A DNA stretch of 64,000 nt, taken from JACCTH01 sp963761985 (lineage in GTDB: Bacteria; Actinomycetota; Acidimicrobiia; Spongiisociales; ZC4RG35). Of this stretch, positions 9,108-18,292 are shown one piece after another; positions within the stretch are counted from its first letter, which is position 1; every line of letters starts with the position of its first letter. The position numbers and the translations under genes are program-made. Below the pieces are notes generated by a model that had not been told where the DNA came from, did no database searches, and saw nothing but the letters and a program-made list of their open reading frames with translations. The stretch is from positions 108,301-172,300 of the forward strand of contig CAVXIT010000002.1 in assembly GCA_963761985.1 (NCBI GenBank), written 5' to 3'.

Positions 9108-9861
9108 ATGACCGGGCTACCCGCTCCTTCTAAATTGCTCGACCTCTCCGGCAAAGCCGTGATCGTCACCGGTAGCGGCGGGGGTATCGGAACCGGCATC
9201 GCTCGCCGCCTAGCCGCCGCCGGCGCGGAATTGCTGTTGCATGTCCGCACCAGCGACGCGCCTCAGATCGATGGCAGACACACCTCGATCAGGGCCGATC
9301 TAATTTCCGAAATCGGGCCGGAACAAGTGACCGCCGCGGCCCTCGAACACTTCGGGCGCATCGACGGGCTGATCAACAACGCTGGTATTCAGCCGATCGC
9401 TCCCTTGATCGCGATGAGCGACGAGGAGTTCCGGGAGATGATCGAAACCAACCTCACCTCGGTGCACCGGCTGACCAAAGCCGTCGCCACCTCCATGACC
9501 CAAGGTGGATCGATCGTTCATGTGGCGTCGATCGAGGGCACCCAGCCTGCCCGCAACCATGGCCACTACGCAGCTGCCAAGGCAGGCCTGCTGATGCACG
9601 CGAGAGCCGCCGCGCTCGAATGGGGCGACCGTGGGATCCGAGTGAACTCGGTTTCGCCGGGCCTGATCGACCGGCCCGGGTCTTGATCATGACTGGCCCG
9701 AAGGCGTGGCCCGCTGGCGAAAGGCCGCCCCTCTCCAAAGGCTGGGGACGCCCGAAGACATTGGCGATGCCTGCGTCTTTCTCATCTCCGATCTCTCGCG
9801 CTGGATCACCGGAACGAACCTGGTCGTCGATGGCGGTGTCCTTGCCAACACCACATGGTGA
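9108..9861 (+). CDS. Short-chain dehydrogenase/reductase (frameshifted as read)
   Basis: Classical SDR, about 250 residues after repair. TGSGGGIG cofactor loop near residue 22, NNAG, catalytic Ser in VASIEG, YxxxK in HYAAAKAG. The first frame stops just after GLIDRPG; shifting by one base in the CCCGGG at 9675-9680 continues as GLDHDWPEGVARW and reaches the usual SDR end ITGTNLVVDGGVL at TGA 9859-9861. First gene of the rightward SDR-SDR-aldolase-phosphorylase run. Likely reduces or oxidises an aldehyde or sugar intermediate; specificity cannot be read from sequence. Confidence 0.85.
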
Positions 9862-9888
9862 CGCAAGCCGAATGGTGACGTTGCCAGC

Positions 9889-10662
9889 ATGATGACTTTG
9901 GATGGCCGGCGCTACATCGTCACCGGGGCGGCCGGCGGCATCGGCGGTGGGATCGTGTCTGTCCTGCTTGAACGCGGGGCTCGGGTGGCGCTGTTCGATT
10001 TGGATGAAGCGAGGACCAAGGAAGTTGCTCGACGCGTCGATCCCGGAGGCGATCAGACCGTGGCGATCGGTGTCGATGTCACCGACGAAACGAGTGTTGC
10101 CGAGGGCGTGGGTCGAGCCATTGAGGGGTTGGGAGGGCTGGAAGGGTTGGTCAACAACGCAGGATCCGTCGTTCTCGACACCGCCTGGGATGCTGCGGTC
10201 GAAGACTGGTCGAAACAGCTCGAGGTGAATGTGATTGGAACGTTCCTTTGCTCACGCGAAGTGGGGAGACATCTACAGCTTGAGGGCGGTGCCATCGTCA
10301 ATGTCGCCTCGAATTGCGGCAAAGTCGGCTACAAGAACATGGCCGCCTATAACGCGGCCAAGGCGGCGGTGATCAGCCTCACGAGGTCGCTCGCGATGGA
10401 ATGGGCGGAGAACGGGATAAACGTCAACGCGGTCTGTCCGGGTGGGGTCGACACGCCGATGCTGGCCGGGGTGGCTGAATGGCTTTCGCCTCGTCTCGAC
10501 GTCCCCGCCGACGAGCTGCTCGCCGAAATGGGTGCTGCCCAATTGGGTCGAAAGATTGCTCCCGTCGAAGTGGCGAAAGTGATCGCGTTCCTGTTGTCGG
10601 ACGACGCCTTGATCATTCGCGGCCAAGCCATCAACGTCGACGGCGGGGACACTCCCTACTGA
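9889..10662 (+). CDS. Short-chain dehydrogenase/reductase
   Basis: Second SDR, 257 residues, intact. TGAAGGIGG loop at residues 13-21, DVTD, NNAG, Ser in VASNCG, YNAAKAA catalytic pair, and C-terminal GQAINVDGG. Adjacent tandem ATG codons at 9889 and 9892 leave the exact start ambiguous by one residue. It lies between the frameshifted SDR and the aldolase-SDR fusion, so three SDR domains are encoded in a row. Confidence 0.9.
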   Translation: MMTLDGRRYIVTGAAGGIGGGIVSVLLERGARVALFDLDEARTKEVARRVDPGGDQTVAIGVDVTDETSVAEGVGRAIEGLGGLEGLVNNAGSVVLDTAWDAAVEDWSKQLEVNVIGTFLCSREVGRHLQLEGGAIVNVASNCGKVGYKNMAAYNAAKAAVISLTRSLAMEWAENGINVNAVCPGGVDTPMLAGVAEWLSPRLDVPADELLAEMGAAQLGRKIAPVEVAKVIAFLLSDDALIIRGQAINVDGGDTPY

Positions 10663-10675
10663 TGGAGAACACCTA

Positions 10676-12640
10676 GTGGAAAACAGGTGGGACGACTCGC
10701 GCAGATTCGAAACCGTGCTCGATGAATGCGTATACGGATCTCGTCTGATCGGGAGCGATCCCGCGCTCGTGCTTCATGGGGGCGGCAACACTTCGGTCAA
10801 GGCGCCCTTCGGGGATATCACCAGCGCAGACATCCCCGCGTTGTGGGTGAAGGGCAGTGGATGGGATCTCGCATCGATCGAACCGGCCGGGTTTCCCCCG
10901 CTGCGACAAGAGCGACTCCTCGACCTCTTGGCTCTCGAGAAGTTGTCCGATCCGGAAATGATGCGAGAGCTTTCGGCTGCGCGCCTCGATCCCGGCTCAC
11001 CGCAACCGTCGGTGGAAAGCCTCCTACACGCCTTCCTCCCCTATCCGGCCGTGCAGCACAGCCACGCCGATGTGATCGTCACCCTCACCAATGTCGCCGA
11101 CGGTGCTGCGACCGTCCGCAAGGTCTTTGGCGACGAAGTGGTAATCGTGCCATACGTGATGCCGGGATTCGATCTAGCCCGAGCGGTGCGCAACCTCTGG
11201 CCCAGCCAGGTGACCGACCAAACCATCGGAATGGTGCTGCTCAATCATGGACTGTTCACCTTTGGCTCAACGACCAAGGAGGCCTACGACCGCCACGTCG
11301 ACCTCATCACGAAAGCCGAGGATTGGCTGGCGATGAATGCCCCCTCATCGGTCGCGCAGGACGGGCCTCTCGGTCCGGTCGACCCTGTCATCCTCGCCGG
11401 GGTCCGACAGGACGTGTCGCGAGTGGCTGGCGTCCCGCTGGTGATGATGAGGCATACCAATTCCGCGGTTGCCCGATTCGTCAAACGCCCTGATCTAGTT
11501 TCGCTCGCCGCGCGCGGCCCGTTGACCCCCGATCATGTGATTCGGACCAAACACCTGGCGATGGTGGGGCGTGACGTCGACGAGTACGCAGCCGCCTACC
11601 AGAAGTATTTCGCCGAGAACGAGTCGCGCGGACGGGTTCCGCTGCAGATGCTGGACCCCGCACCACGCGTAGTGCTCGACACCGAGCTGGGCATGCTCAC
11701 CTTCGGACGCAGCGCCCGGGACGCGCAAATCGCCGGCGACATCTACCAACGTACGATCGCGGTGCTGGAGCGATCCGAAGATTTTCTCGGGGGCTACCGG
11801 GCGCTGGAAGCAAGCGACCTCTTCGACGCCGAGTACTGGGATCTCGAGCAGGCCAAGGTGCGCCAGGCAGGCAAGCCGCCCGAGTTCACCGGGATGGTCG
11901 CGCTCGTCACCGGTGCGGCTTCCGGGATCGGCCGCGCCTGCACCGCCGAGCTCCTGGCTCGCGGAGCGGCCGTCGCCGGACTTGACCGTTCTCCCGAGGT
12001 CGCCACGGCCTTCGCCGCGCCAGGTTGGCGCGGCTTCGAAGTCGACGTCACTGACCCAAACGCACAGCGGGACGCAATCGCAGCCGTCGTCGAAGCATTT
12101 GGCGGCATCGACCTGGTGGTCGCCGCGGCCGGAATTTTCGGTGCCTCACAAACAGTCGCTGAACTCGATCCTGCGGCCTGGGACTCGGTGATGGCGGTGA
12201 ACGTGAACGCAGTGGCGAGCCTGTTTAGAAGTTTGGACCCGATTCTCCGGCTGTCTCCAGCAGGCGGACGGGTGGTGGTGATTGCTTCGAAAAACGTTCC
12301 GGCTCCCGGCCGTGGTGCTGGTGCGTACTCCGCGTCGAAGGCGGCCGTGACCCAGCTCGCGCGGGTGGCGGCGCTCGAGTGGGCCGAGGCCGGCGTTCGC
12401 GTCAATGTGGTTCATCCGGATGCGGTCTTCGATACGGGGTTGTGGACCGAGGAACTCGTCGCCGAGCGAGCCGCACGCTCTGGACTTACGCCTGAGGAAT
12501 ACCGCAAACGCAATCTGCTGCAGGTCGAGGTGACCTCCGACCTGGTAGCGAAGACGGTCGCCGACTTGTGCTCGGATCGCTTTGCGGCGACGACCGGTGC
12601 CCAGATCCCCATCGACGGCGGCAGTGAAAGGACCATCTAA
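10676..12640 (+). CDS. Class II aldolase fused to short-chain dehydrogenase
   Basis: 654-residue bifunctional protein of the COG3347 type. Residues 1 to about 400 are a class II (zinc) aldolase domain with LHGGGNTSVK, the HxH pair in QHSHADVI (His128, His130) and a third ligand in LLNHGLF (His191). Residues 405-654 are an SDR with TGAASGIG and YSASKAA. Characterised relatives cleave L-rhamnulose-1-phosphate to DHAP and lactaldehyde and process the aldehyde. No rhamnose isomerase or kinase is present here; beside mtnA, cleavage of 5-deoxyribulose- or 5-methylthioribulose-1-phosphate to DHAP plus acetaldehyde or methylthioacetaldehyde is the better inference. Starts at GTG. Confidence 0.88.
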   Translation: MENRWDDSRRFETVLDECVYGSRLIGSDPALVLHGGGNTSVKAPFGDITSADIPALWVKGSGWDLASIEPAGFPPLRQERLLDLLALEKLSDPEMMRELSAARLDPGSPQPSVESLLHAFLPYPAVQHSHADVIVTLTNVADGAATVRKVFGDEVVIVPYVMPGFDLARAVRNLWPSQVTDQTIGMVLLNHGLFTFGSTTKEAYDRHVDLITKAEDWLAMNAPSSVAQDGPLGPVDPVILAGVRQDVSRVAGVPLVMMRHTNSAVARFVKRPDLVSLAARGPLTPDHVIRTKHLAMVGRDVDEYAAAYQKYFAENESRGRVPLQMLDPAPRVVLDTELGMLTFGRSARDAQIAGDIYQRTIAVLERSEDFLGGYRALEASDLFDAEYWDLEQAKVRQAGKPPEFTGMVALVTGAASGIGRACTAELLARGAAVAGLDRSPEVATAFAAPGWRGFEVDVTDPNAQRDAIAAVVEAFGGIDLVVAAAGIFGASQTVAELDPAAWDSVMAVNVNAVASLFRSLDPILRLSPAGGRVVVIASKNVPAPGRGAGAYSASKAAVTQLARVAALEWAEAGVRVNVVHPDAVFDTGLWTEELVAERAARSGLTPEEYRKRNLLQVEVTSDLVAKTVADLCSDRFAATTGAQIPIDGGSERTI

Positions 12641-13417
12641 GTGATCGACCCCGCCAAATTCAGTCCCATCAGGCTCGATGCCGATTCCGTGCTCCCGGTG
12701 CTGCAAGTCCGGGTGGGTGATCTACCAAAGAAGGTGATCGTCGTCGGCGACCCCAAACGTGCCTCGCTCGCCGCCGAGAAGCTCGAAAACACTCGCGAGC
12801 TTGGCAGCTATCGGGAGTACTTCAGCTACGCCGGCACATACAACGGGGTTGACATCGGAGTCGTCTCTCATGGAGTCGGCGGCGCCGGAGCCGCGGTCTG
12901 CTTCGAAGAGCTATGTCGCTCGGGAGTCGACACAATCATCCGGGCCGGCAGCGCCGGAGGTATGCAGCCCGACGTAGTCGATGGGCACATCGTCATCGCA
13001 ACGGCGGCGGTCCGCAACGATGGCTTCTCGTCCGGAGTGGTGGCGCCCGAGTTTCCGGCCGTCGCCGACCTCGAGGTGACCAACGCCCTCATCGAATCGA
13101 CTCGAGACACTGTGACAAGTGTCCATCGCGGCATCGTTCTCACCTCAGCCGTGTTCTATCCGCATCCCATCTTTGGCAGCTCGCTCCCGCAGTGGCAGCA
13201 GGCCGGCGTGATCGCGGTGGAAATGGAGGCAGCAGCCCTCTTCGTCATTGCCTCGCTGCATGGTGTCGCCGCCGGCGCCATCTTCGCCATCGACGGCAAT
13301 CCGCTACTCGAGCGAGACGAGGAAATGTCCGGTTACGACCCTCATCGCCAAATCGTGCGCGAGGCGGTCGAATCGATGCTCGACAGCACGTTCGTCGCGC
13401 TGGCCTCGCTGTCGTGA
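12641..13417 (+). CDS. Nucleoside phosphorylase (uridine/purine phosphorylase family)
   Basis: 258-residue enzyme of the PNP_UDP_1 superfamily. Phosphate-binding GDPKRA near residue 35, REYFSYAG, RAGSAGGM, and the nucleoside-binding EMEAAALF segment near residue 195. It would cleave a nucleoside with phosphate to a ribose-1-phosphate and a base. GTG 12641 directly abuts the aldolase stop. Beside the deaminase and mtnA, the likely substrate is 5'-methylthioinosine or 5'-deoxyinosine (inference), feeding MtnA; uridine remains possible. Confidence 0.88.
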   Translation: MIDPAKFSPIRLDADSVLPVLQVRVGDLPKKVIVVGDPKRASLAAEKLENTRELGSYREYFSYAGTYNGVDIGVVSHGVGGAGAAVCFEELCRSGVDTIIRAGSAGGMQPDVVDGHIVIATAAVRNDGFSSGVVAPEFPAVADLEVTNALIESTRDTVTSVHRGIVLTSAVFYPHPIFGSSLPQWQQAGVIAVEMEAAALFVIASLHGVAAGAIFAIDGNPLLERDEEMSGYDPHRQIVREAVESMLDSTFVALASLS

Positions 13418-13418
13418 T

Positions 13419-14012
13419 CTAGGTCAGCAACCCTCGAGCTGCGACCAAGTCTGCAACAAGCGCGGAGTAGTCGGCTTCCCGGGTTTCGCGCGAGCGCAAG
13501 ATCGACGAGGGGTGGACGGTCACGAAAACCGAGAGACCCTCCCAGTCAAAGACCTGACCGCGGCTTTGGGTGACCTTGAGATTGGGACCGAGGAGGGCTT
13601 GGCACGCCGTGGCTCCCAACCCGACAATGAGCTGAGGCTGGATGATGGCCACTTCCTCCTCGAGCCACGGTTTGCAAGCCCCGATTTCAGAGCGGTTGGG
13701 TTTCTGATGGAGCCGACGCCAACCGGAGCTCGGTTTCCATTTGAAGTGTTTGACCACGTTGGTGAGATAGAGCTGATCCACATCGATCCCCGCTTCGTCC
13801 AACGCCTTCCGCAGGAGCTTGCCCGCGGGACCGACGAACGGCTCGCCCTGTTTGTCTTCTTCGTCGCCAGGCTGCTCGCCCACCAGCATCAGCCGGGCAC
13901 CCGAATGTCCACTGCCGAAGACGGTTTGGGTCGCGTGCTGATAAAGCGGGCAGTTGGTGCACTCCAAGGCTTCGGCAGCGAGCTGGTCCAGAGCTTTGGA
14001 GGAGCTAACCAT
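13419..14012 (-). CDS. UdgX-type uracil-DNA glycosylase
   Basis: Family 4-like uracil-DNA glycosylase with the features of UdgX, 197 residues. GEQPGDEED near residue 45, FVGPAGKLL, NVVKHFKW, then an insertion GWRRLHQKP corresponding to the KRRIH loop of mycobacterial UdgX, whose His forms a covalent bond with the abasic sugar. The C-terminal TVHPSSILR motif is present. N-terminal CxxC in ECTNCPLY suggests an iron-sulphur cluster. ATG 14012 is chosen because it overlaps the upstream gene by 8 bases; a longer start at 14108 would run through that gene. Confidence 0.88.
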   Translation of the reverse strand: MVSSSKALDQLAAEALECTNCPLYQHATQTVFGSGHSGARLMLVGEQPGDEEDKQGEPFVGPAGKLLRKALDEAGIDVDQLYLTNVVKHFKWKPSSGWRRLHQKPNRSEIGACKPWLEEEVAIIQPQLIVGLGATACQALLGPNLKVTQSRGQVFDWEGLSVFVTVHPSSILRSRETREADYSALVADLVAARGLLT

Positions 14013-14511
14013 CGTCCGTTGCTGGCGACAGAAAGGCTTCGGCAGCAGCGCGTTGTTGCAGTTGGCGAAGCGCCTTGGCCTGCCGGGCCGCCTGCTTTTC
14101 CAGGCCAATGAGATCGAAGGCGGTCAACCCTGGGTGCCGCTCCGAATAGTTTCGCAACGCTACCCAAAGCCCTCGCTTCGAACTCACGCCGGCCAAGAGC
14201 GCCTCAATCTCGAACAAACGGCCAAGGGCTCCGTAACCGCCGACGCTGGTCTTCAGCTGTGTAGCCAATGCCAGGACAATCGAGGCCGTTCGCTTGACAT
14301 CGCCGCCATCGATTCCGAGTTCCGACCTGATGGCTTGGAGAGTGCCCCGTTCCTCCCTGATTTCCCGGGCGATCCTCACGAACTCCCGTCCCCCCTCGGT
14401 GTCGCGGTTCTTGGCTGCAAGCCGATCGGCAAGTCGCTCGCCCAAAGCAGATCCCGCCCAGTGATCGTTGAGATAACTAGCGAGGCTCTTCGAAGTATCG
14501 GGCGGGTCCAT
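14005..14511 (-). CDS. Conserved hypothetical, ferritin-like helical
   Basis: 168 residues, wholly alpha-helical in appearance, with an N-terminal SLASYLNDHWAGSALGERLADRLA segment resembling small actinobacterial ferritin-like proteins. No metal-binding set could be assigned confidently. It overlaps udgX by 8 bases, so the two are probably co-transcribed. Confidence 0.7.
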   Translation of the reverse strand: MDPPDTSKSLASYLNDHWAGSALGERLADRLAAKNRDTEGGREFVRIAREIREERGTLQAIRSELGIDGGDVKRTASIVLALATQLKTSVGGYGALGRLFEIEALLAGVSSKRGLWVALRNYSERHPGLTAFDLIGLEKQAARQAKALRQLQQRAAAEAFLSPATDDG

Positions 14512-14539
14512 TCCGTGTCACCCTTTCCCAATTGAGGGG

Positions 14540-14585
14540 TTGACAAATCGGGTGCTTTCAGATACGTTTCGGTCGAGCGACCGAA
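14540..14585 (+). promoter_or_regulatory. Promoter and palindromic operator of the tetR operon
   Basis: TTGACA at 14540-14545, 17-base spacer, TACGTT at 14563-14568, then a palindrome TTCGGTCG-AG-CGACCGAA at 14568-14585 that begins in the -10 element and covers the expected transcription start. Placement predicts autorepression by the TetR protein encoded at 14602. A 14/16 match recurs at 18233-18248. Confidence 0.7.
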
Positions 14586-14601
14586 CGAGGCATTTTTCCC
14601 A

Positions 14602-15189
14602 ATGACATCGGCACTGACAACTAAAGCGGGAGTGCTCGCAGCGGCCAAGGCGGCGTTGATCGAATCCGGGTACTCCCAGCTTTCGACAAGGCGAATCGCG
14701 GAAATCGCCGGAGTACCGCTCAGCCAGATTCACTATCACTTTCGTTCCAAACAGAATCTGGTCCTAGAGGTCCTAGCCGAGGAAAACGCCCAACTGCTCG
14801 CAAGGCAGGCTGACATGTATTCAGCCGACCAGCCCCTGTGGAAGCAGTGGGAACAGGCCTGCGATTTCCTGGATCGAGACCTCGATTCGGGATATGTCCG
14901 GGTACTGCAGGAAATGATGGCGGCCGGTTGGTCGGATCCCGAGATCGCCCAGGCCGTCCGCACCTACCTCGAGGGCTGGTTCTCGCTTTTACGCGACGTG
15001 GCCGAATCTGCGACTACCCGGCTCCGAACGGAGGTGCTTGTTGACCCCACGAATCTCGCCTCGTTGGTCGGGGCGGCGTTCCTCGGTGCGGAGGCCTTGA
15101 TCTTGCTCGGATTTCAGGACGCCACCACGCGCAGGGCGTTGCGCTCGGTTGGTGGCCTGATCAAGACCATGGAGGAGAGCGACCGATGA
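14602..15189 (+). CDS. TetR-family transcriptional regulator
   Basis: 195 residues. N-terminal helix-turn-helix: STRRIAEIAGVPLSQIHYHFRSKQNL at residues 28-54, the canonical TetR DNA-binding segment; the rest is a helical ligand-binding domain. Its ATG lies 16 bases after the palindrome at 14568-14585, and its stop overlaps the start of the next hydrolase gene (ATGA). It probably represses its own operon and, through the second site, the osmC-monooxygenase pair. Confidence 0.93.
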   Translation: MTSALTTKAGVLAAAKAALIESGYSQLSTRRIAEIAGVPLSQIHYHFRSKQNLVLEVLAEENAQLLARQADMYSADQPLWKQWEQACDFLDRDLDSGYVRVLQEMMAAGWSDPEIAQAVRTYLEGWFSLLRDVAESATTRLRTEVLVDPTNLASLVGAAFLGAEALILLGFQDATTRRALRSVGGLIKTMEESDR

Positions 15190-16069
15190 GGGCTCGTTAC
15201 CCCGACCACACCGGCGAGGTTGTTCGCGATGGTCTCTCGATCGCCTATGAGATCTACGAGAACAGCGGTCCCACGATTGCGCTCTTGCCTACCTGGTCGC
15301 TTTTCAACTCGCGGCATTGGAAAGCACAGATCGCATTCCTCGCCCGGCACTACCGGGTGGTCACCTATGACGGCTTGGGTAACGGCAAGAGCGACCGACC
15401 GGTTGACCCGAGCGCCTATGACTCGATGCGCCTCATCAATGACGCGGTGGCTGTGCTCGACGCCACTTCTACGGAGCGAGCCTTTCTTGCCGGAGTGTCT
15501 GCGGGAGCATCGCTGGCAGCGATGCTCTCGGGCCTCCACCCGTCTCGGGTCCTTGGAGCGGTGCTGATAGGCATTTCCACCTCCCTCGGCGACCCTCTCC
15601 CTGAACGAAACTCGACACCATTCGAAGCGCGGCTCGATCGCTACCAGGGTTGGGACAAATACAACATGCACTACTGGCGCTCGAACTACCGCGACTTCAC
15701 CGAATTCTTCGTCGGGCGAATCTTCTCCGAGCCCCATTCGACCAAGCAATGGGAAGACGGCGTCGGCTGGGCCAACGAGACCACCGGTGAGGTTCTCATC
15801 GCCACGCAACTGAAGGAATTCCTCGGAGAGGAACGAGGAGCGCGAACTATTCAGCAGCCATCCGCTGCCCGGTCCTTGTCATCCATGGCACAGCCGATCG
15901 CGTTGCGCACTTCTCAGGAAGCGAGAGGCTGGCGGCGCTCACCGGCGGGACCTTGCTGCTGATCGAGGGCGGAGGTCACTGTCCGCAGAGTCGAGATCCA
16001 GTGCTCGTGAATCGCGCCATCCGCGACTTCGTCGAACTGCATGCTCCCCGCCAGGAGATTCTGGTATGA
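15186..16069 (+). CDS. Alpha/beta hydrolase (frameshifted as read)
   Basis: Alpha/beta-fold hydrolase, about 294 residues after repair. N-terminal MRARYPD is shared with the next gene. Nucleophile elbow GVSAG (Ser), then after a one-base shift between about 15825 and 15845 the frame continues with IRCPVLVIHGTADRV (acid region) and EGGGHCPQ (catalytic His). The interrupted frame stops at 15962 and lacks the catalytic His. The repaired stop overlaps the next ATG (ATGA). Substrate unknown; an ester or lipid-like compound is plausible given the TetR/monooxygenase context. Confidence 0.82.
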
Positions 16070-18187
16070 GAGCCCGCTATCCGGATTTCTCGGGATTCGT
16101 CGAGCGTGACGGGGTCAAGGTCGCCTACGACGTTTTTGGCGAAGGCACGACCAATTTGCTCCTCATCCCACCCTCGCCGATCACCCACTCCCGCAGTTGG
16201 AAAGGCCAGATTCATCACCTCGCTCGACACCACCGCGTTGTCACTTTCGATGGGCGCGGCAACGGCCGCTCTGATCGTCCGACAACCGCAGATGGCTATC
16301 GACCACCCGAGATAGTGGAAGACATAGTCGCGATCATGGATCAAGTCGGAGTCGCCGAGGCAATTCTTGTCTCCCATTGCCATGCCGCGTGGTGGGCCTT
16401 TCTGGCCGCGGCCACATTTCCCGAGCGTGTGGCCGGCATCGTTGCCATCTCTCCCGGCATTCCCTTCATCGGGGATCCGAACCCGCATTGGACGGAAGTT
16501 GAAGCTCGCTGGGACGACGTCCCCATCGATCCCCAGGGATGGGAGATGTGCAACCCGGCCTTCTGGCGCCGGGGTGGTTATGAGGATTGGATTCGTTTCT
16601 GGTTCGACCTACTGGCGACCGAGCCCCATTCGACCAAATTGGTCGAGGACATGGTGGGGTGGGCACTCGAGACAGACCCCGACACGATGGCTATGGCCAA
16701 TGATGAAGAAACCAAAGGGGCAACTCCGGAGCTCGCCGAGTGGTTGTGCCGTTCAGTGCAATGCCCGGTGCTCGTACTTCACGGCTCCGAGGATCGTTGT
16801 CAGATGCCAGGGCGCGGCCGGGCGGTAGCCGAATTTACCGGAGGGGATTTCATTCTCATCGAAGGCGCCGGCCATCTCGTTGCCGGCAAGAGAACCAGTC
16901 ATTGTCAATCGTCATATCAGCGCATTCGTCAGTTCGATCGAAGGACAGCCGATGAAATCAAAGACCTGGTCGCGCGGTGCCGCCCGGCCACGCAAAGCCC
17001 TCTATGTCTCCTCACCGATTGGCCTCGGCCACGCCCGACGGGACATCGCCATCGCCAACGAGCTGACTGCCCTCGATCCGGAGCTCCAGATCGACTGGCT
17101 CGCCCAACCGCCAGTCACCAATGTCCTTGAAGCCGAAGGGCACACGATCCACCCCGCGAGCCGCTGGCTGGCCAGTGAGACCGAGCACTGGGCGTCGGAA
17201 GCACGCGATCATGACCTCAACGCCTTTCAGGCACTGCGCCGGATGGACGAGATCCTCGTCGCCAATTTCATGGTCTTCCAAGAGGTCGTCGAAGAAGGCA
17301 ACTACGACCTCGTCCTTGCCGACGAGGCGTGGGACATCGACCATTTCTGGCATGAGAACCCGGAGCTCAAGCGGGGCTCGCAGGTGTGGATGACCGATTT
17401 TGTCGGCTTCGTCCCCATGCCTGACGGAGGGGAGCGGGAGGCCTTTCTCACCGCCGATTACAACGCCGAGATGGTCGAGCATGTCGCTCGCTTCCCCCGC
17501 ATTCGCGACCGTTCGGTTTTCGTCGGCAACCCCGATGACGTCATACCTGATTCACTCGGCCCCGATCTTCCTCTGATCAAGGACTGGACCCTCGATCACT
17601 TCGCCTTCTCCGGGTACATCACCGGCTTCACTCCCCCGTCGCCGGATGAAGTCTCTGAGATGCGAGCCAAATTCGGATATCACGATGACGAAAAGGTCTG
17701 TCTTGTCACGGTGGGCGGATCCGGCGTGGGCCGGAGTCTGCTCGAGAAAGTGGTCGAGGCCTTCCCTTACGCCCACAAGGAACTGCCCGACCTGCGGATG
17801 ATCGTCGTCACCGGACCACTGATCGATCCGGACTCCCTCGTGGTACCCGACGGGGTGGAGGTAGTCGGCTACATAAACCGCCTCCACCGGCATCTCTCCG
17901 CCTGTGACCTTGCGATTGTCCAGGGTGGGCTCACCACGACGATGGAACTGACCGCGGCCCGCCGACCCTTCCTCTACTTCCCGCTACGCAACCACTTCGA
18001 GCAGAACCGTCATGTGCGCTACCGCCTCGACAGGTATCGGGCCGGGCGCTGCATGCAATATCACGAGTCGACGCCCGAGGACATCGCTTCGGCCTTGGTG
18101 ACCGAGGTCTCCCGTCCCATCGACTATCTCCCGGTCGAGACCGATGGCGCCGCTCGTGCTGCCCGTCTAATCGCCGAGCTGTTCTAA
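16066..18187 (+). CDS. Alpha/beta hydrolase fused to GT-B glycosyltransferase (frameshifted as read)
   Basis: N-terminal 280 residues: alpha/beta hydrolase starting MRARYPD, with the nucleophile elbow reading SHCHAAW, so Cys appears where the paralogue has Ser; CPVLVLHGSEDR and GAGHLV follow. After a one-base shift in GCCGGC around 16881-16886 the frame continues with REPVIVNRHISAF, completing the hydrolase, and runs without a stop into a MurG/UGT-like GT-B domain (ALYVSSPIGLGHARRDIA at its start, VQGGLTTTMELTAARRPFLYFP donor site near the end). Repaired length about 707 residues. ATG 16952 could instead start a separate glycosyltransferase. Similar hydrolase-glycosyltransferase fusions occur in actinobacteria to my recollection. 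Confidence 0.8.
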
Positions 18188-18231
18188 GAGGAAGGAGCAC
18201 CAAAAGACAACACCCCTCATGCATCCCACGA

Positions 18232-18249
18232 GTCGGTCGATCGGCCGAC
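18232..18249. promoter_or_regulatory. Second TetR-type operator, upstream of osmC
   Basis: TCGGTCGATCGGCCGA at 18233-18248 matches the tetR-promoter palindrome TCGGTCGAGCGACCGA at 14 of 16 positions and is itself largely palindromic. It lies 44 bases before the OsmC start in the only sizeable gap of this gene set. Confidence 0.6.
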
Positions 18250-18292
18250 CGAGACAGAAGACACAAAGACCAAGAACAAAGGAAGGAATGAA

